This document shows, piece by piece, positions 21,816 to 34,151 of a stretch of DNA of 64,000 nt. The DNA comes from Bacteroidales bacterium (GTDB taxonomy: Bacteria; Bacteroidota; Bacteroidia; Bacteroidales; UBA10428), in contig JAFGBD010000074.1 of NCBI GenBank assembly GCA_016933335.1, positions 22,353 through 86,352 on the forward strand, in the 5' to 3' direction. The notes under the pieces are model-generated. The model did no database searches and was not told where the DNA came from. It saw only the letters and a list, made by a program, of their open reading frames with translations. The first letter of the stretch is position 1. The number at the start of each line of letters is the position of its first letter. Made by a program: the position numbers and the translations under genes.

Positions 21816-22817
21816 TTATTCTTTTTCAAGCTTGTACTTTGAGACATCCATTCCGAATGACAGATTCATACCCTCCAGAAGTTCATCCAGCTCTGTAAGT
21901 GATTTTTTACCAAAGTTTCTGAATTTCAGGAGATCGTTTTTATTGAATTTGACCAGGTCTCCAAGTGTTTCAACCTCGGCTGCTTTAAGGCAATTAAGTG
22001 CCCTGACCGATAGATCAAGATCAACCAGTTTTGTTTTAAGCAGCTGTCTCATATGCAGAATTTCTTCATCAAATTCTTCATTTGTTGAACCTTCCTCAGA
22101 ATCGAGAGTAATTTTTTCATCTGAAAACAGCATGAAATGATATATCAGAATTTTAGCCGCTTCCTTTAGTGCATCTTTCGGATGAATGGAGCCGTCGGTC
22201 AGAATTTCAAACACCAGCTTTTCATAGTCGGTTTTCTGTTCCACCCTGTAGTTTTCAACAGCATACTTTACATTCTTTATGGGTGTAAAAATGGAGTCGA
22301 CAGGGATGACACCAAATTCAGCATCAAGGGGTTTGTTCTCTTCTGCAGGAACATATCCGCGACCTTTATTGATACTGATTTCCATGTTGAACTCAACATC
22401 AGACTCCATGTGGCATATTTCCAGATCAGGATTCAGTACTTCAAAACCGCTGAGAAATCTGTTAAGATCACCTGCTTTAAATATTTCCTGTCCCGTTAAC
22501 TTAATAAACACCTTTTCGTCTTTGATGTCTTCGATCAGTCTTTTAAACCGGATTTGTTTCATATTCAGGATGATGTCAGTAACATCCTCAATAACACCGG
22601 TTAGTGTAGAGAATTCATGTTCAACACCGTCAATTTTGATAGTGGTTATAGCATATCCCTCCAAAGATGACAGAAGGATTCTCCGGAGGGCATTCCCGAC
22701 AGTAATGCCATAGCCCGGTTCCAACGGACGAAATTCGAATTTGCCGAATTTGTCGTCCGATTCTATCATAATGACTTTATCGGGTTTCTGAAAAGCTAAA
22801 ATTGCCATAAAATTCAA
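21816..22817 (-). CDS. rpoA: DNA-directed RNA polymerase subunit alpha
   Basis: '[30 protein letters not shown]'; C-terminal '[27 protein letters not shown]'. Confidence 0.98.
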   Translation of the reverse strand: MNFMAILAFQKPDKVIMIESDDKFGKFEFRPLEPGYGITVGNALRRILLSSLEGYAITTIKIDGVEHEFSTLTGVIEDVTDIILNMKQIRFKRLIEDIKDEKVFIKLTGQEIFKAGDLNRFLSGFEVLNPDLEICHMESDVEFNMEISINKGRGYVPAEENKPLDAEFGVIPVDSIFTPIKNVKYAVENYRVEQKTDYEKLVFEILTDGSIHPKDALKEAAKILIYHFMLFSDEKITLDSEEGSTNEEFDEEILHMRQLLKTKLVDLDLSVRALNCLKAAEVETLGDLVKFNKNDLLKFRNFGKKSLTELDELLEGMNLSFGMDVSKYKLEKE

Positions 22818-22826
22818 TTATTTTTA

Positions 22827-23432
22827 TTATTTAGAATACAATTCTACGATCAGTTGTTCCTTAATATTTTCAGGAATGTCTTCACGTGACGGGAGATTAA
22901 GGATCTTTCCTGTCATAAGACCTGAATCCCACTCCAGCCACGATGAACTGGTTTTTCTGCCAGATAATGAGTTGTTTATAACTTCAAGTGATTTCGATTT
23001 TTCCCTTACACCGACAATGTCTCCCGCACGCAGGATCATGGAAGGGATGTTCACAACATCACCATTTACAGTGATATGCCGGTGGGTTACAAGCTGTCTT
23101 GCAGACCTTCTGGTTGGAGCTATACCAAGCCGGTAGATGACATTGTCAAGCCTTGATTCAAGAAGCTGCAGCAGTAATTCTCCGGTGACACCTTTGCTGC
23201 TTTGTGCTTTCTCAAAAAGATTTTTGAATTGTCTTTCAAGCACTCCATAGGTGTATTTGGCCTTTTGCTTCTCTTTCAGCTGCAAGCCGTATTCTGATAA
23301 TTTTCTTCTTTTTTTATTGATACCATGTTGCCCGGGAGGATAATTCTTTTTTTCAAAATGCTTATCAACACCGTAGATGGGATCACCAAATTTTCTGGAA
23401 ATCTTTGTTGTTGGTCCTGTATATCTAGCCAT
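22827..23432 (-). CDS. rpsD: 30S ribosomal protein S4
   Basis: '[19 protein letters not shown]', S4 domain. Confidence 0.98.
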   Translation of the reverse strand: MARYTGPTTKISRKFGDPIYGVDKHFEKKNYPPGQHGINKKRRKLSEYGLQLKEKQKAKYTYGVLERQFKNLFEKAQSSKGVTGELLLQLLESRLDNVIYRLGIAPTRRSARQLVTHRHITVNGDVVNIPSMILRAGDIVGVREKSKSLEVINNSLSGRKTSSSWLEWDSGLMTGKILNLPSREDIPENIKEQLIVELYSK

Positions 23433-23465
23433 TTAGAATATATTTAACAGTTTTCAAATTAGGAA

Positions 23466-23855
23466 TCAGACTCTTCTTCTTGCCGGTGGTCTGCAGCCGT
23501 TATGTGGCAGAGGAGTCACGTCAACTATTTCGGTAACTTCAATTCCCGAGCTGTGGATAGTCCTGATAGCTGATTCACGTCCGGCACCAGGTCCCTTGAC
23601 AAATACTTTAACTTTACGCAAACCATTATCATATGCTATCTTGGCACAATCTGCCGCTGCCATCTGTGCAGCATAGGGCGTGTTCTTTTTGGAACCCTTA
23701 AAACCCATTTTGCCGGCTGATGCCCAGGATATTACCTGACCCTGGTTATTTGTCAGGGTTATGATGATATTATTAAATGATGCATGAATGTGAGCCTGAC
23801 CAACCGGATCAACTTTAACAACTCTTTTTTTTGATGTTCCTGTTCTTTTTGCCAT
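23466..23855 (-). CDS. rpsK: 30S ribosomal protein S11
   Basis: '[39 protein letters not shown]'. Confidence 0.98.
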   Translation of the reverse strand: MAKRTGTSKKRVVKVDPVGQAHIHASFNNIIITLTNNQGQVISWASAGKMGFKGSKKNTPYAAQMAAADCAKIAYDNGLRKVKVFVKGPGAGRESAIRTIHSSGIEVTEIVDVTPLPHNGCRPPARRRV

Positions 23856-23865
23856 AATCTGATTC

Positions 23866-24243
23866 TTATTTTGTAGCCTTCTTCTTATTTGCTACCGTTT
23901 TTTTCCTTCCTTTTCTGGTGCGGGCGTTGTTTTTTGTACTTTGTCCCCGCACAGGCAAGCCAATTCGGTGTCTTACTCCCCTGTAGCAACCAATGTCCAT
24001 TAATCTTTTAATGTTAAGCTGTACCTGGGATCGAAGCTCGCCCTCAACCTTGATATTTTCGTTAATGATTTTTCTTATCAAGGTAATTTGATCGTCTGTC
24101 CAGTCTTTAACCTTGATATTATACTCGATGCCTGCCTTTTTAAGTATGTTTCTTGCAGTACTTCGACCAATTCCGAAGATATAGGTAAGACCTATTTCTC
24201 CTCTTTTGTTTTTTGGTAAATCGACACCTACGATTCTAGCCAT
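23866..24243 (-). CDS. rpsM: 30S ribosomal protein S13
   Basis: '[26 protein letters not shown]', '[27 protein letters not shown]'. Confidence 0.98.
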   Translation of the reverse strand: MARIVGVDLPKNKRGEIGLTYIFGIGRSTARNILKKAGIEYNIKVKDWTDDQITLIRKIINENIKVEGELRSQVQLNIKRLMDIGCYRGVRHRIGLPVRGQSTKNNARTRKGRKKTVANKKKATK

Positions 24244-24283
24244 AAGTCATTCATTTAAATGTTTTCAGATTCTGAATAAATTA

Positions 24284-24400
24284 TCAACCCTGACGCTGTT
24301 TTAATTTAGGGTTTTTTTTATTGATGACATAAAGCCGCCCTTTTCGGCGGACAATTTTACAGTCTGAACTTCTTTTCTTTACAGATGCCCTTACTTTCAT
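24284..24400 (-). CDS. rpmJ: 50S ribosomal protein L36
   Basis: Manual translation [38 protein letters not shown]; absent from the ORF track because of its size. Confidence 0.95.
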   Translation of the reverse strand: MKVRASVKKRSSDCKIVRRKGRLYVINKKNPKLKQRQG

Positions 24401-24415
24401 ATTATGTGTTCTTCT

Positions 24416-24634
24416 TTATTTATATCTAAATGTAATTCTTCCTTTCGTCAGATCATACGGCGACATCTCGATCCTGACTTTGTCTCCGGGCAATATTTTA
24501 ATGTAATGCATTCTCATTTTTCCTGAGATATGTGCTGTAATGATATGCCCGTTTTCAAGTTCAACCCTGAACATGGCATTTGATAATGCTTCTTTGATAA
24601 CACCATCTTGTTCAATTGAAGGTTGCTTTGCCAT
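24416..24634 (-). CDS. infA: Translation initiation factor IF-1
   Basis: [30 protein letters not shown]...; ORF start trimmed. Confidence 0.97.
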   Translation of the reverse strand: MAKQPSIEQDGVIKEALSNAMFRVELENGHIITAHISGKMRMHYIKILPGDKVRIEMSPYDLTKGRITFRYK

Positions 24635-24638
24635 ATAT

Positions 24639-25439
24639 TTAAATTTTGAAATGCAAATACATGTTGTTTTCCATTTTGTTTTCAATGTATTCAAAGGTCG
24701 ACAAGACATTTGCCCTGTCTTTGTCAATTGCTACAGCATGCTCAAAATGTGCCGAAGGTTTATTATCCGCTGTGCGGATGGTCCATCCGTCTTTTTGCTG
24801 AATAATCTCTTTTCTTCCCAGATTGATCATCGGCTCTATGCAGATCACCATTCCTTTTTTTAACTTGATGCCTTTGCCCCGCTTCCCGTAATTGGGTACC
24901 TCAGGTGCTTCGTGCAGGTTTTTTCCCAACCCGTGACCAACCATTTCCCGCACAACTGATAATCCGGCATCCTCACAATGCTTTTGTATTGCGTAACCCA
25001 GGTCTCCAAGTCTTTTTCCCTCTATAGCCACTTCAATACCTTTGAACAGAGATTCTTTTGTTATTCTCAGCAATTCAGCAACTTCATCATCAATTTCACC
25101 GATTGCAAAAGTATATGCGGAATCACCATAATATCCGTCATAAATGATGCCGCAATCAATTGAAATGATATCTCCTTCCTTTAATTCGTAATCTGAAGGG
25201 ATTCCATGTACTACCTGGCTGTTTACAGAAGTACAAAGGGTATTAGGGTACCCTTTGTAATTTAAAAAACCGGGGATTCCCTTGTTATCACGAATATATT
25301 CCTCTGCATGCCGGTCAAGACTTAATGTTGTTATTCCAGGTTTAAGTATTCCTGCAATTTCAGCAAGTGTTTTGGAAACCAGCAAGTTGCTGTTTCTGAG
25401 CAGCTCAATCTCTTCTTCTGTTTTAATAAGAATCATCAA
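24639..25439 (-). CDS. map: Methionine aminopeptidase type I
   Basis: '[25 protein letters not shown]', '[17 protein letters not shown]'. Confidence 0.97.
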   Translation of the reverse strand: MMILIKTEEEIELLRNSNLLVSKTLAEIAGILKPGITTLSLDRHAEEYIRDNKGIPGFLNYKGYPNTLCTSVNSQVVHGIPSDYELKEGDIISIDCGIIYDGYYGDSAYTFAIGEIDDEVAELLRITKESLFKGIEVAIEGKRLGDLGYAIQKHCEDAGLSVVREMVGHGLGKNLHEAPEVPNYGKRGKGIKLKKGMVICIEPMINLGRKEIIQQKDGWTIRTADNKPSAHFEHAVAIDKDRANVLSTFEYIENKMENNMYLHFKI

Positions 25440-25456
25440 AGAACGTGTTACGGGAA

Positions 25457-26782
25457 TTACATTGCCGAAGCAATCCCTCCGGCTCTTCCCTTTATTCTGC
25501 CTGACTTCATAAGTCCGTCATAATGTCGCATCAGCAGGTGACTTTCTATTTGCTGAAGGGTATCCAGCACAACACCTACCATAATAAGTAACGAAGTGCC
25601 ACCATAGAAATATGCAAATCCCGTTGAAATTCCGGCCATCATGGCAAATGCAGGCATAATTGCGACAATTGCCAGAAACAATGAACCGGGAAGCGTAATT
25701 CTTGACATGATGGTATCAAGAAATTCTGCCGTTTTTCTGCCGGGCTTGACACCCGGAACAAATCCCCCGTTTTTCTTCATGTCCTCCGCCATCTGTGTCG
25801 GATTTATGGTGATGGCAGTATAGAAATAGGTAAATAAAACGATCAGCAGCGCATTGGTAAAATTATACCAGAAACCGGTAGGGTTCGCAAAGGCGGCAAT
25901 GAATCCGGATGCGCTGTCAGCTGTTACGTTTCTTGCAAAGGAAAGCGGTAACATCACAATTGCCTGCGCAAATATAATGGGCATCACTCCGGCAGCATTA
26001 ACCTTAAGAGGTATATACTGCCTGACTCCGCCGTATTGTTTATTGCCAACAATCCTCTTGGCATATTGTACCGGTATTCTCCTGGTACCTTGCACCAGTA
26101 AAATACTGACAACGAAAACAAGAAACAGAAATATGATTTCTACCAGGAACATGACAAGTCCGCCACCGGCCTTTTCAAGGCGTGATGTTAATTCTGTCAC
26201 AATGGCAAACGGGAACCGGGCAATGATACCAATCATAATGATCAAAGATATACCGTTTCCTATTCCTTTATCGGTAATACGCTCGCCCAGCCACATGATA
26301 AACATGGTACCTGAGGTGAGAATAGTTACAGAGAGGAACAATCTCCAGAACCTTGTGATAGTGGGGATCCATGCATTATCCGGAATAATTGTCAGGTAGG
26401 AAGGTGCCTGTACCAGCAATATTACAATTGTTAACCACCTGGTAATCTGGTTGATTCTTCTTCGACCACTTTCGCCTTCCTTCTGTAATCGCTGAAAATA
26501 CGGAACCGCAACTCCTAATAACTGGATGACAATTGAAGCAGATATATAAGGCATAATACCCAGTGCAAAAACAGATGCCCTGGAAAAAGCACCTCCGGAA
26601 AATATATCAATGATTCCAAGTACACCTTCGGTCTTAATATCCAGCAGTATGGGATCCACTGTAGGTAATACGATATGAGCCCCCAAACGGTATATGACCA
26701 GGATCATTAGGGTATACATAATCCTTGAGCGTAGTTCCTCAATCTTGTAGATATTTTTTAAGGTTTCAATGAGAGCTTTCAT
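25457..26782 (-). CDS. secY: Preprotein translocase subunit SecY
   Basis: 'MYTLMILVIYRLGAHIVLP', 10-TM SecY family motifs. Confidence 0.98.
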   Translation of the reverse strand: MKALIETLKNIYKIEELRSRIMYTLMILVIYRLGAHIVLPTVDPILLDIKTEGVLGIIDIFSGGAFSRASVFALGIMPYISASIVIQLLGVAVPYFQRLQKEGESGRRRINQITRWLTIVILLVQAPSYLTIIPDNAWIPTITRFWRLFLSVTILTSGTMFIMWLGERITDKGIGNGISLIIMIGIIARFPFAIVTELTSRLEKAGGGLVMFLVEIIFLFLVFVVSILLVQGTRRIPVQYAKRIVGNKQYGGVRQYIPLKVNAAGVMPIIFAQAIVMLPLSFARNVTADSASGFIAAFANPTGFWYNFTNALLIVLFTYFYTAITINPTQMAEDMKKNGGFVPGVKPGRKTAEFLDTIMSRITLPGSLFLAIVAIMPAFAMMAGISTGFAYFYGGTSLLIMVGVVLDTLQQIESHLLMRHYDGLMKSGRIKGRAGGIASAM

Positions 26783-26786
26783 TTAA

Positions 26787-27233
26787 TTATATTTTTGTGG
26801 CACTTCCCTGCAATGCTTCTATAGCAGAACTGGCTGACCTGGAAAAGGCATGTGCTTTGACATCCAGTTTCAGGGTAAGTTTACCATTGCCCAGTATTTT
26901 AATTAAATCGTTTTTAGATGCAAGTCCGGCTTTAACTATGGTTTGAACATCAATAGAATCAGTCTTGATCTTTTCAGCAAGTTTCTGAAGTGTATCCAGA
27001 TTGATTCCTTTGTATTCCTTTCTGTTGATATTCTTAAAACCATATTTTGGAATTCTTCTCTGCAAGGGCATCTGACCTCCCTCGTGTCCGATCTTTGTTT
27101 TATACCCGGAACGGGATTTAGCACCTTTATGTCCTCTGGTGGCAGTTCCTCCTTTTCCGGATCCCTGGCCCCGTGCTATCCTTTTTCTGCTTTTAAGCGA
27201 TCCCTTTGCTGGTTTCAATGTACTCAAGTCCAT
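26787..27233 (-). CDS. rplO: 50S ribosomal protein L15
   Basis: 'MDLSTLKPAKGSLKSRKRIARGQGSGKGGTATRGHKGAKSRSG'; start trimmed to M7. Confidence 0.97.
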   Translation of the reverse strand: MDLSTLKPAKGSLKSRKRIARGQGSGKGGTATRGHKGAKSRSGYKTKIGHEGGQMPLQRRIPKYGFKNINRKEYKGINLDTLQKLAEKIKTDSIDVQTIVKAGLASKNDLIKILGNGKLTLKLDVKAHAFSRSASSAIEALQGSATKI

Positions 27234-27261
27234 ATGATCATGATTATGCAATTGTTCAAAA

Positions 27262-27441
27262 CTATAATTCTTCGACAGTTATCAGATGGCTCACTTTTTT
27301 TACCATACCCAGAATCTGAGGTGTTGCTTCAAGTTCACGGGTACTGTTAAGTTTTCTGAGACCGAGTGCCTGAAGTGTTCTCTTCTGTCTTTCTGTGCTT
27401 CCTATCTTACTTTTTGTATATTTAATTCTGATTTTGGTCAT
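27262..27441 (-). CDS. rpmD: 50S ribosomal protein L30
   Basis: MTKIRIKYTKSKIGSTERQKRTLQALGLRKLNSTRELEATPQILGMVKKVSHLITVEEL; start trimmed. Confidence 0.96.
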   Translation of the reverse strand: MTKIRIKYTKSKIGSTERQKRTLQALGLRKLNSTRELEATPQILGMVKKVSHLITVEEL

Positions 27442-27460
27442 AAATTTATGTTTTTCAGAA

Positions 27461-27979
27461 CTAACCGTTAAACACTTTTGTAATATTAACACTACGCTGC
27501 TGTGCAATCGTATATGCATCTCTGAGTTCAAGCAGGGCCATAAAAGTTGCCTTAACCAGATTGTGAGGATTTGATGATCCTTTTGATTTGGCAAGGACAT
27601 CTTTTATCCCCACGGTTTCAAGAACTGCACGCATTGCTCCGCCTGCTTTAACACCTGTTCCGCCTGAGGCCGGTTTGATAAACACCTGTGCACCTCCGTA
27701 TTTTGCTATCTGTTCATGTGGAATGGTGCCATTGATGACAGGAACTTTAATCAGGTTTTTCTTGGCATCTTCCACTCCTTTTGCAATAGCAGTTGTGACT
27801 TCACTGGCTTTACCAAGTCCGTAACCAACAATGCCGTCCTCATTTCCGACAACAACAATTGCCGAAAAACTGAATGTCCTTCCGCCCTTTGTGACCTTGG
27901 TAACTCTCTGGATACTTACCAGACGGTCTTTAAGGTCCAGGTCTATTGTTTTAACTTTTCTGATGGTTGATGTTGACAT
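27461..27979 (-). CDS. rpsE: 30S ribosomal protein S5
   Basis: '[42 protein letters not shown]'. Confidence 0.98.
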   Translation of the reverse strand: MSTSTIRKVKTIDLDLKDRLVSIQRVTKVTKGGRTFSFSAIVVVGNEDGIVGYGLGKASEVTTAIAKGVEDAKKNLIKVPVINGTIPHEQIAKYGGAQVFIKPASGGTGVKAGGAMRAVLETVGIKDVLAKSKGSSNPHNLVKATFMALLELRDAYTIAQQRSVNITKVFNG

Positions 27980-27985
27980 GATACT

Positions 27986-28345
27986 TTAAAATTTTAAACC
28001 TGCTTCTCTGGCTGATTCTGCCAATGCTTTAACTCTTCCGTGGTACAGATAGCCATTCCGGTCAAAAACCACGTTGGTAATTCCTGCTTCTTTCGATTTT
28101 TCAGCAGCAAGTTTACCAACAAGTTTTGCCTGCTCAGACTTGTTAATATCCTTCTTTTCTGCAATACTCCTGTTCAGTGATGATACCGACAAAAGTGTTT
28201 TGCCTTCGTTATCGTCAATGAACTGGACATATATTTGTTTATTGCTTCTGAATACTGACATACGGGGCCTTTCTTTTGTGCCCGAAATATGCTTCCTGAT
28301 TCTGTGCTTTATTCTTATTCTTCTTCTTTGTACTGTAAGAGTCAT
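27986..28345 (-). CDS. rplR: 50S ribosomal protein L18
   Basis: L18 family sequence and conserved operon position. Confidence 0.97.
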   Translation of the reverse strand: MTLTVQRRRIRIKHRIRKHISGTKERPRMSVFRSNKQIYVQFIDDNEGKTLLSVSSLNRSIAEKKDINKSEQAKLVGKLAAEKSKEAGITNVVFDRNGYLYHGRVKALAESAREAGLKF

Positions 28346-28362
28346 TTTACAATGATTTAAAA

Positions 28363-28920
28363 TTATGTTGCACTGGCAGTTTTTCCGGCTTTTTTCCTTA
28401 TTTGTTCACCGACAAACCTGATGCCTTTCCCTTTATAGGGTTCAGGTTTCCTCAAAGAGCGTATTTTGGCTGCAACCTCGCCCAGCAGCTGTTTGTCGGC
28501 ACTTGTCAGCGTGATCACCGGATTGCTTCTCTTTTCAGTTTTTGCTTCAATTTTTATTTCCTTGGGTACCATGATATGTATGTCATGAGAATAACCCAGG
28601 CTCAATTCAAGTATCTGACCTTTTACTTCGGCTTTATATCCAACCCCGACCAATTCCTGTTGTATGGTGAATCCTTGTGAGACACCCGTTATCATGTTAT
28701 TGACAAGAGCTCTGTAAAGTCCGTGCATACTGCGGTGTCTTTTCTGGTCGGTTGGTCTCTCAAACGACACCTCACTGTCATTTACCTTCACAGTGATGTC
28801 CCGGTCTACTTTGCGTGTCAGTTCACCTTTCGGCCCTTTTACTGTAACAATGTTATCCGGACTAACAGTGACTGTTACGCCTTCAGGAATTGTAACTGGC
28901 TGTTTTCCTATTCGTGACAT
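28363..28920 (-). CDS. rplF: 50S ribosomal protein L6
   Basis: '[17 protein letters not shown]', '[12 protein letters not shown]'. Confidence 0.98.
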   Translation of the reverse strand: MSRIGKQPVTIPEGVTVTVSPDNIVTVKGPKGELTRKVDRDITVKVNDSEVSFERPTDQKRHRSMHGLYRALVNNMITGVSQGFTIQQELVGVGYKAEVKGQILELSLGYSHDIHIMVPKEIKIEAKTEKRSNPVITLTSADKQLLGEVAAKIRSLRKPEPYKGKGIRFVGEQIRKKAGKTASAT

Positions 28921-28936
28921 TTGTTATTCCTCCGGT

Positions 28937-29332
28937 TTAATAAACATAACATAATACTTCTCCTCCGATATTCTGCACCCTGGCCTCCTTGTCTGTCATC
29001 ACTCCTTTTGATGTGGACAGAATCGCAATTCCCATACCATTGAGTACTCTGGGTACTTTCTTTTTGTCAACATATTGTCTTAATCCGGGTCTGCTGATTC
29101 TCTCAAGCGATTTAATGGCCGGCAGTTTGGATTCCGGATGATATTTCAGTGCGATTTTGATTTTGCCCTGAAGCTTATCGTTTTCAAATTTATAATTCAG
29201 GATATATCCTTTATCATAAAGAATTCTTGTAATATCTTTCTTCAGGTTTGAAGCCGGAATTTCAACAATCTTATGCTTTGCCATGATTGCGTTTCTGATT
29301 CTGGTCAGATAATCTGAAATTGGATCTGTCAT
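28937..29332 (-). CDS. rpsH: 30S ribosomal protein S8
   Basis: '[19 protein letters not shown]', '[21 protein letters not shown]'. Confidence 0.98.
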   Translation of the reverse strand: MTDPISDYLTRIRNAIMAKHKIVEIPASNLKKDITRILYDKGYILNYKFENDKLQGKIKIALKYHPESKLPAIKSLERISRPGLRQYVDKKKVPRVLNGMGIAILSTSKGVMTDKEARVQNIGGEVLCYVY

Positions 29333-29352
29333 ATTTTACCTTGTATTATAAA

Positions 29353-29622
29353 TTACCAACTCGCTTTCTTAATACCCGGGATCAGTCCCTGCGAAGCCAT
29401 CTCCCTGAAACAAATCCTGCTTATACCAAATTGCCTGATGTATCCTTTGGGCCTGCCTGTAAGCTTACACCGGTTATGGAGTCTTATCGGGTTTGAATTT
29501 CTGGGCAGCCTGCTGAGGGCCTGATAATCACCTTCCTTTTTAAGTCTGGCTCTTTTTTCTGCATATCTTGCAACAAGTTTTGCCCTTCTTATTTCACGGG
29601 CTTTCATTGATTCTTTTGCCAT
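29353..29622 (-). CDS. rpsN: 30S ribosomal protein S14 (zinc-independent type)
   Basis: [31 protein letters not shown]...; start trimmed. Confidence 0.97.
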   Translation of the reverse strand: MAKESMKAREIRRAKLVARYAEKRARLKKEGDYQALSRLPRNSNPIRLHNRCKLTGRPKGYIRQFGISRICFREMASQGLIPGIKKASW

Positions 29623-29623
29623 G

Positions 29624-30184
29624 TTAATTTCTTTTAATATTTTTAAAGGGTAGTCCGAATTCCCGCAAAAGGGCAAATCCTTCTTCATCGGTATTTGCAG
29701 TTGTCACAAATGTTATTTCCATCCCGATTATTTTATTGATCTTATCAATATCGATTTCGGAGAAAATGATTTGCTCACTTACTCCCAGGGTATAATTGCC
29801 CCTGCCATCCAGTTTGTTGTTCACTCCCTTGAAATCCCTTATTCTGGGCAGTGCTATGCAAATAAGCCTTTCAAGGAATTCGTACATTTTATCCTTTCTC
29901 AGGGTTACTTTTACTCCGATCGGCATCTTTCGGCGCAACTTGAAATTGGAAATGTCTTTTTTAGACATCGTCTGGATTGCTTTTTGACCGGCAATCAATG
30001 CAAGCTCCTCCTGTGCAATGTCAACCATCTTCTTATCTGCCACTGCCTGACCCACGCCCTGGTTGATTATTATTTTTTCCAATCTGGGCACCTGCATAAC
30101 TGTCTTATAGCCAAATTCTTTCATCAAAGCTGGCACAATTTCGGATTTATACCTGGTTTTTAAATTTGGTTCGTAAGCCATCAC
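29624..30184 (-). CDS. rplE: 50S ribosomal protein L5
   Basis: '[15 protein letters not shown]', '[32 protein letters not shown]'. Confidence 0.98.
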   Translation of the reverse strand: MMAYEPNLKTRYKSEIVPALMKEFGYKTVMQVPRLEKIIINQGVGQAVADKKMVDIAQEELALIAGQKAIQTMSKKDISNFKLRRKMPIGVKVTLRKDKMYEFLERLICIALPRIRDFKGVNNKLDGRGNYTLGVSEQIIFSEIDIDKINKIIGMEITFVTTANTDEEGFALLREFGLPFKNIKRN

Positions 30185-30510
30185 TTGATCTCCTCCCCTG
30201 ATTTTTTAGAATATCTGACAAGTTTATTGTCTTTATTTAGTTTTCTGCCTATTCTGGCAGGTTTACCCGAAGAAGGATCAAGAAGCATCAGGTTTGAAAT
30301 GTGAATGGTAGCTTCTTTTTTTATGATACCTCCCTGGGGGGCTTTTGCATTAGGTTTGGTATGCTTTGATACCAGGTTGATACCCTCAACAATAGCTCTT
30401 TCAGAATTTTTTAAGACTTCAAGAACCCTGCCTTTCTGTCCCTTATACTCACCGGTGTTCACATAGACTGTGTCACCTTTCTTGATGTGCAATTTCTTAT
30501 GCATTGACAT
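30181..30510 (-). CDS. rplX: 50S ribosomal protein L24
   Basis: '[26 protein letters not shown]' KOW motif. Confidence 0.97.
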   Translation of the reverse strand: MSMHKKLHIKKGDTVYVNTGEYKGQKGRVLEVLKNSERAIVEGINLVSKHTKPNAKAPQGGIIKKEATIHISNLMLLDPSSGKPARIGRKLNKDNKLVRYSKKSGEEIK

Positions 30511-30516
30511 TTGTTT

Positions 30517-30882
30517 TTATAATACTTCAGGTGCCAGTGATACAATCTTCATATACTTATCCCTCAGTTCCCTCGCTACAGGTCCGAAAATACGTGTACC
30601 TCTGAGTTCATCAACGTTGTTCAGCAGAACGCATGCATTATCATCAAACCGGATATATGAACCGTCATTTCTTCTGATTTCTTTTTTGGTTCTTACAACA
30701 ACTGCTTTGCTAACGGTTCCTTTTTTGATATCTCCTGAAGCAATGGCACTTTTGACAGTCACCACGACTTTATCCCCGATACTTGCATAGCGTTTGCCTG
30801 TTCCTCCAAGAACACGAATACAGAGAACCTCCTTGGCTCCGCTGTTATCGGCAACTGTTAATCTACTTTCCTGTTGTATCAT
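30517..30882 (-). CDS. rplN: 50S ribosomal protein L14
   Basis: '[27 protein letters not shown]'. Confidence 0.98.
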   Translation of the reverse strand: MIQQESRLTVADNSGAKEVLCIRVLGGTGKRYASIGDKVVVTVKSAIASGDIKKGTVSKAVVVRTKKEIRRNDGSYIRFDDNACVLLNNVDELRGTRIFGPVARELRDKYMKIVSLAPEVL

Positions 30883-30884
30883 GA

Positions 30885-31142
30885 CTATTTGGCTCTTTCA
30901 ATGATTTCAACTAATCTCCAGCATTTATTTTTGCTTAAAGGACGGGTTTCCATAATGCGCACAAGGTCACCGACATTGCATTCATTCTTTTCGTCATGTG
31001 CCATGAACCTGGATGTCCTGTTTACGAATTTACCGTAAATAGGATGTTTCATCTTCCGTTTTTCAGCAACAACAATTGACTTGTTCATTCCGTTACTTAC
31101 TACAATACCAATCCTTTCTTTTCTAAGATTCCTTTTTTCCAT
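30885..31142 (-). CDS. rpsQ: 30S ribosomal protein S17
   Basis: S17 family sequence and operon position. Confidence 0.97.
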   Translation of the reverse strand: MEKRNLRKERIGIVVSNGMNKSIVVAEKRKMKHPIYGKFVNRTSRFMAHDEKNECNVGDLVRIMETRPLSKNKCWRLVEIIERAK

Positions 31143-31152
31143 TTATCTTTAA

Positions 31153-31362
31153 TTAGCTTTTTTGCAAATTTTCCTGCATTTGTTTTTCTTTCAGAATGGT
31201 CTTCAGTCTTGCAAGATTACGTCTTGATGCCCTGATTTTCATAGGATTGTCAAGAGGAGAAATGGCATGGTTCAACTTCTGTTTGGTAATGAAGTTTTCT
31301 TCATTTTCAATTCTCTCAATGATTTCATTTAATGTTAATTCTCTGATCTCTTGAGGTTTCAT
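31153..31362 (-). CDS. rpmC: 50S ribosomal protein L29
   Basis: 'MKPQEIRELTLNEI...ASRRNLARLKTILKE'. Confidence 0.95.
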   Translation of the reverse strand: MKPQEIRELTLNEIIERIENEENFITKQKLNHAISPLDNPMKIRASRRNLARLKTILKEKQMQENLQKS

Positions 31363-31437
31363 ACCTATCTATATTTTGTCTTTTATGTTCCTGTTTAATT
31401 CTCCCCGAATTACCGGGATTTGTCTCATGCATGTTTT

Positions 31438-31860
31438 TTAAACTTCGGCAAAGTCGTGCCTTACAACAAATTTTGTTGTAATAGGCAGTTTTTGTGCTCC
31501 CAGACGCAAAGCTTCCCTGGCAATGTCAAAAGGTACACCTTCTATTTCAATCAGTATTCTTCCTGATTTAACAGGTGCAACAAATCCTTCAGGTGCGCCT
31601 TTACCTTTTCCCATACGTACTTCAGCCGGCTTTTTGGTAATAGGCTTATCAGGGAAAATCCTTATCCAGATCTGCCCTTCACGTTTCATATGACGTGTGA
31701 CAGCCTGACGGGCGGCCTCGATTTGCCTTCCTGTTACCCATGTTGACTGCAGGGCCTTAATTCCAAAAGAACCAAAGGCAAGCTGGTTACCTCTCTGGGC
31801 ATTGCCTTTCATTCGCCCTTTTTGCTGTCTTCTGTATTTTGTCTTTTTTGGTTGTAACAT
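31438..31860 (-). CDS. rplP: 50S ribosomal protein L16
   Basis: '[37 protein letters not shown]'. Confidence 0.98.
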   Translation of the reverse strand: MLQPKKTKYRRQQKGRMKGNAQRGNQLAFGSFGIKALQSTWVTGRQIEAARQAVTRHMKREGQIWIRIFPDKPITKKPAEVRMGKGKGAPEGFVAPVKSGRILIEIEGVPFDIAREALRLGAQKLPITTKFVVRHDFAEV

Positions 31861-31881
31861 CTCTATGGATCAATTACATTG

Positions 31882-32589
31882 TTATGATGATTTATTCCTT
31901 TTTTTCCTGAAACCGCCCTTTACCTTCTGAGCTTTTGCTTCAATGTTGGGTGAAAGATCCCTGTGACCGTATATCTCTCCTTTACAAATCCAGACTTTAA
32001 TTCCTATCAGACCAACTTTTGTAAGTGCCTCGGCAAGTGCAAAATCAATATCTGACCGGAATGTATGCAATGGTGTTCTTCCTTCTTTATACATTTCTGA
32101 TCTGGCCATTTCAGCTCCACCGAGTCTGCCTGATATCAATACCTTAATTCCTTCTGCTCCCATTCTCATGGTAGAAGCCATTGCCATTTTGATAGCCCTG
32201 CGATATGATACTTTGCCTTCAACCTGGCGTGCAATATTGTTGGCAACAATGGTGGCATCAAGTTCGGGTCTTTTGACTTCAAAAATATTGATCTGTACTT
32301 CTTTATTTGTTATCTTTTTCAGTTCTTCCTTTAGTTTGTCAACCTCCTGTCCTCCCTTACCAATAATAATACCCGGACGGGCTGTATTAACCGTTACAGT
32401 GATCAGTTTAAGTGTCCGCTCAATAACAATTTTTGATATGCTTGCCTTTGCAAGACGGGCATTCAGATATTTTCGAATCTTATAATCTTCAGTCAGTTTT
32501 TCAGCGTAATTATTGCCCCCATACCAGTTGGAATCCCAACCTTTGATGATTCCCAGTCTGTTGCTTATCGGATTTGCTTTTTGTCCCAT
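31882..32589 (-). CDS. rpsC: 30S ribosomal protein S3
   Basis: KH domain '[19 protein letters not shown]', '[27 protein letters not shown]'. Confidence 0.98.
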   Translation of the reverse strand: MGQKANPISNRLGIIKGWDSNWYGGNNYAEKLTEDYKIRKYLNARLAKASISKIVIERTLKLITVTVNTARPGIIIGKGGQEVDKLKEELKKITNKEVQINIFEVKRPELDATIVANNIARQVEGKVSYRRAIKMAMASTMRMGAEGIKVLISGRLGGAEMARSEMYKEGRTPLHTFRSDIDFALAEALTKVGLIGIKVWICKGEIYGHRDLSPNIEAKAQKVKGGFRKKRNKSS

Positions 32590-32594
32590 TAATA

Positions 32595-33014
32595 TTATTT
32601 TGTTTGACTTTCTGTTACTTCTGTTAAGCTATCAATGATAACCGTTACATGATTTGATCGTTTACGTATCCTGTATGCCCTGCCCTGGGGCGCCGGACGC
32701 AGTCTTTTTAATGTTCTGCCCTGGTCAACAAAAACCTCTTTAACAAACAGACTGCTGTCTTCAAGCCGCTTTTCCTCATTTTTATTCTGCCAGTTTGAAA
32801 TAGCGGAAAGTAGCAGTTTTTCCAGTTTTCTTGATGCTTCCTTGTTATTGAATTTTAACAGATCGAGAGCACGGTTTACTTCCTGTCCCCTTATCATGTC
32901 AGCAAGCAACCTCATTTTGCGTGGTGAGGTCGGGCAATTCTTTAAGACCGCCATGTATTGCTCTTTTTTCTCTGTTTTTCTCTGTTCGGCTTTATTTCTT
33001 TTCCTGGCACCCAT
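32595..33014 (-). CDS. rplV: 50S ribosomal protein L22
   Basis: '[26 protein letters not shown]', '[20 protein letters not shown]'. Confidence 0.97.
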   Translation of the reverse strand: MGARKRNKAEQRKTEKKEQYMAVLKNCPTSPRKMRLLADMIRGQEVNRALDLLKFNNKEASRKLEKLLLSAISNWQNKNEEKRLEDSSLFVKEVFVDQGRTLKRLRPAPQGRAYRIRKRSNHVTVIIDSLTEVTESQTK

Positions 33015-33042
33015 TTTTTAATACTTTATAATCTACAAGATG

Positions 33043-33309
33043 TTATCTCTGTTTACCTCCATGACCTCTGAATATTCTGGTAGGCGCAAACTCTCCGAGC
33101 TTATGTCCGACCATGTTTTCAGTAATGTAAACAGGAATAAATTTATTTCCGTTATGCACTGCTATGGTATGTCCTACAAAATCAGGAGATATTTCTGATC
33201 TTCTGGACCATGTTTTTGTTACAGATTTTTTATTTGTTTTATTCATTTCAAGAATTCTCTTCTCAAGCTTGAAATCGATAAACGGACCTTTTTTAACTGA
33301 TCTGCTCAT
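33043..33309 (-). CDS. rpsS: 30S ribosomal protein S19
   Basis: '[12 protein letters not shown]', '[46 protein letters not shown]'. Confidence 0.98.
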   Translation of the reverse strand: MSRSVKKGPFIDFKLEKRILEMNKTNKKSVTKTWSRRSEISPDFVGHTIAVHNGNKFIPVYITENMVGHKLGEFAPTRIFRGHGGKQR

Positions 33310-33323
33310 AGTTTAATTTTCTT

Positions 33324-34145
33324 TTACTTTCTCTTTTCAATGATGTATTTATTTGAAAGCTTTTTCTTTGACCTTGTCTTGTATCCTTTGGCAGGAGTCC
33401 CATTCCGCGATCTGGGATGTCCTCCGGATGCACGTCCTTCTCCGCCACCCATGGGATGATCGACAGGATTCATGGCGACTCCCCTTGTCCGGGGTCTTCT
33501 GCCCATCCATCTGGTACGTCCTGCTTTTCCTGATTTTTCAATGCCGTGATCCGAATTGGAAACCGTTCCTACTGTTGCCCTGCATGTGGTAAGTACCATG
33601 CGTGATTCCCCTGACGGAAGTTTGATGATGGCATATTTTCCGTCACGTGATGTCAGCTGGGCATATGAACCGGCACTTCGTGCCATCATACCTCCCTGCC
33701 CGGGTTTCAGCTCAATATTGTGGATCAGGGTTCCCAGGGGGATTTCTGATAATGCAAGACAATTTCCGATTTCAGGAGCAATGCCGTTACCCGAACGGAC
33801 AGTCTGTCCTATTTTTAATCCGTGAGGTGCAATAATATACCTTTTCTCACCATCTTCGTAAATCAGCAATGCAATGCGTGCTGTGCGGTTCGGATCATAC
33901 TCAATGGATTTCACTACTGCTGCAATCCCATCCTTATTCCGGTGAAAATCTATCAGTCTGTACTGCCGTTTATGACCACCGCCAATATATCTCATGGTCA
34001 TTCTGCCGGAATTGTTTCTGCCACCGGATTTCTTTAACGGTACCAGCAGCGATTTTTCAGGAGTACCTGTGCTGATATCGTCAAATGTCGAGATTACTTT
34101 GTGTCTTTGACCTGGTGTTACAGGTTTTAATTTTCTTACAGCCAT
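33324..34145 (-). CDS. rplB: 50S ribosomal protein L2
   Basis: '[21 protein letters not shown]', '[21 protein letters not shown]'. Confidence 0.98.
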   Translation of the reverse strand: MAVRKLKPVTPGQRHKVISTFDDISTGTPEKSLLVPLKKSGGRNNSGRMTMRYIGGGHKRQYRLIDFHRNKDGIAAVVKSIEYDPNRTARIALLIYEDGEKRYIIAPHGLKIGQTVRSGNGIAPEIGNCLALSEIPLGTLIHNIELKPGQGGMMARSAGSYAQLTSRDGKYAIIKLPSGESRMVLTTCRATVGTVSNSDHGIEKSGKAGRTRWMGRRPRTRGVAMNPVDHPMGGGEGRASGGHPRSRNGTPAKGYKTRSKKKLSNKYIIEKRK

Positions 34146-34151
34146 TTTATT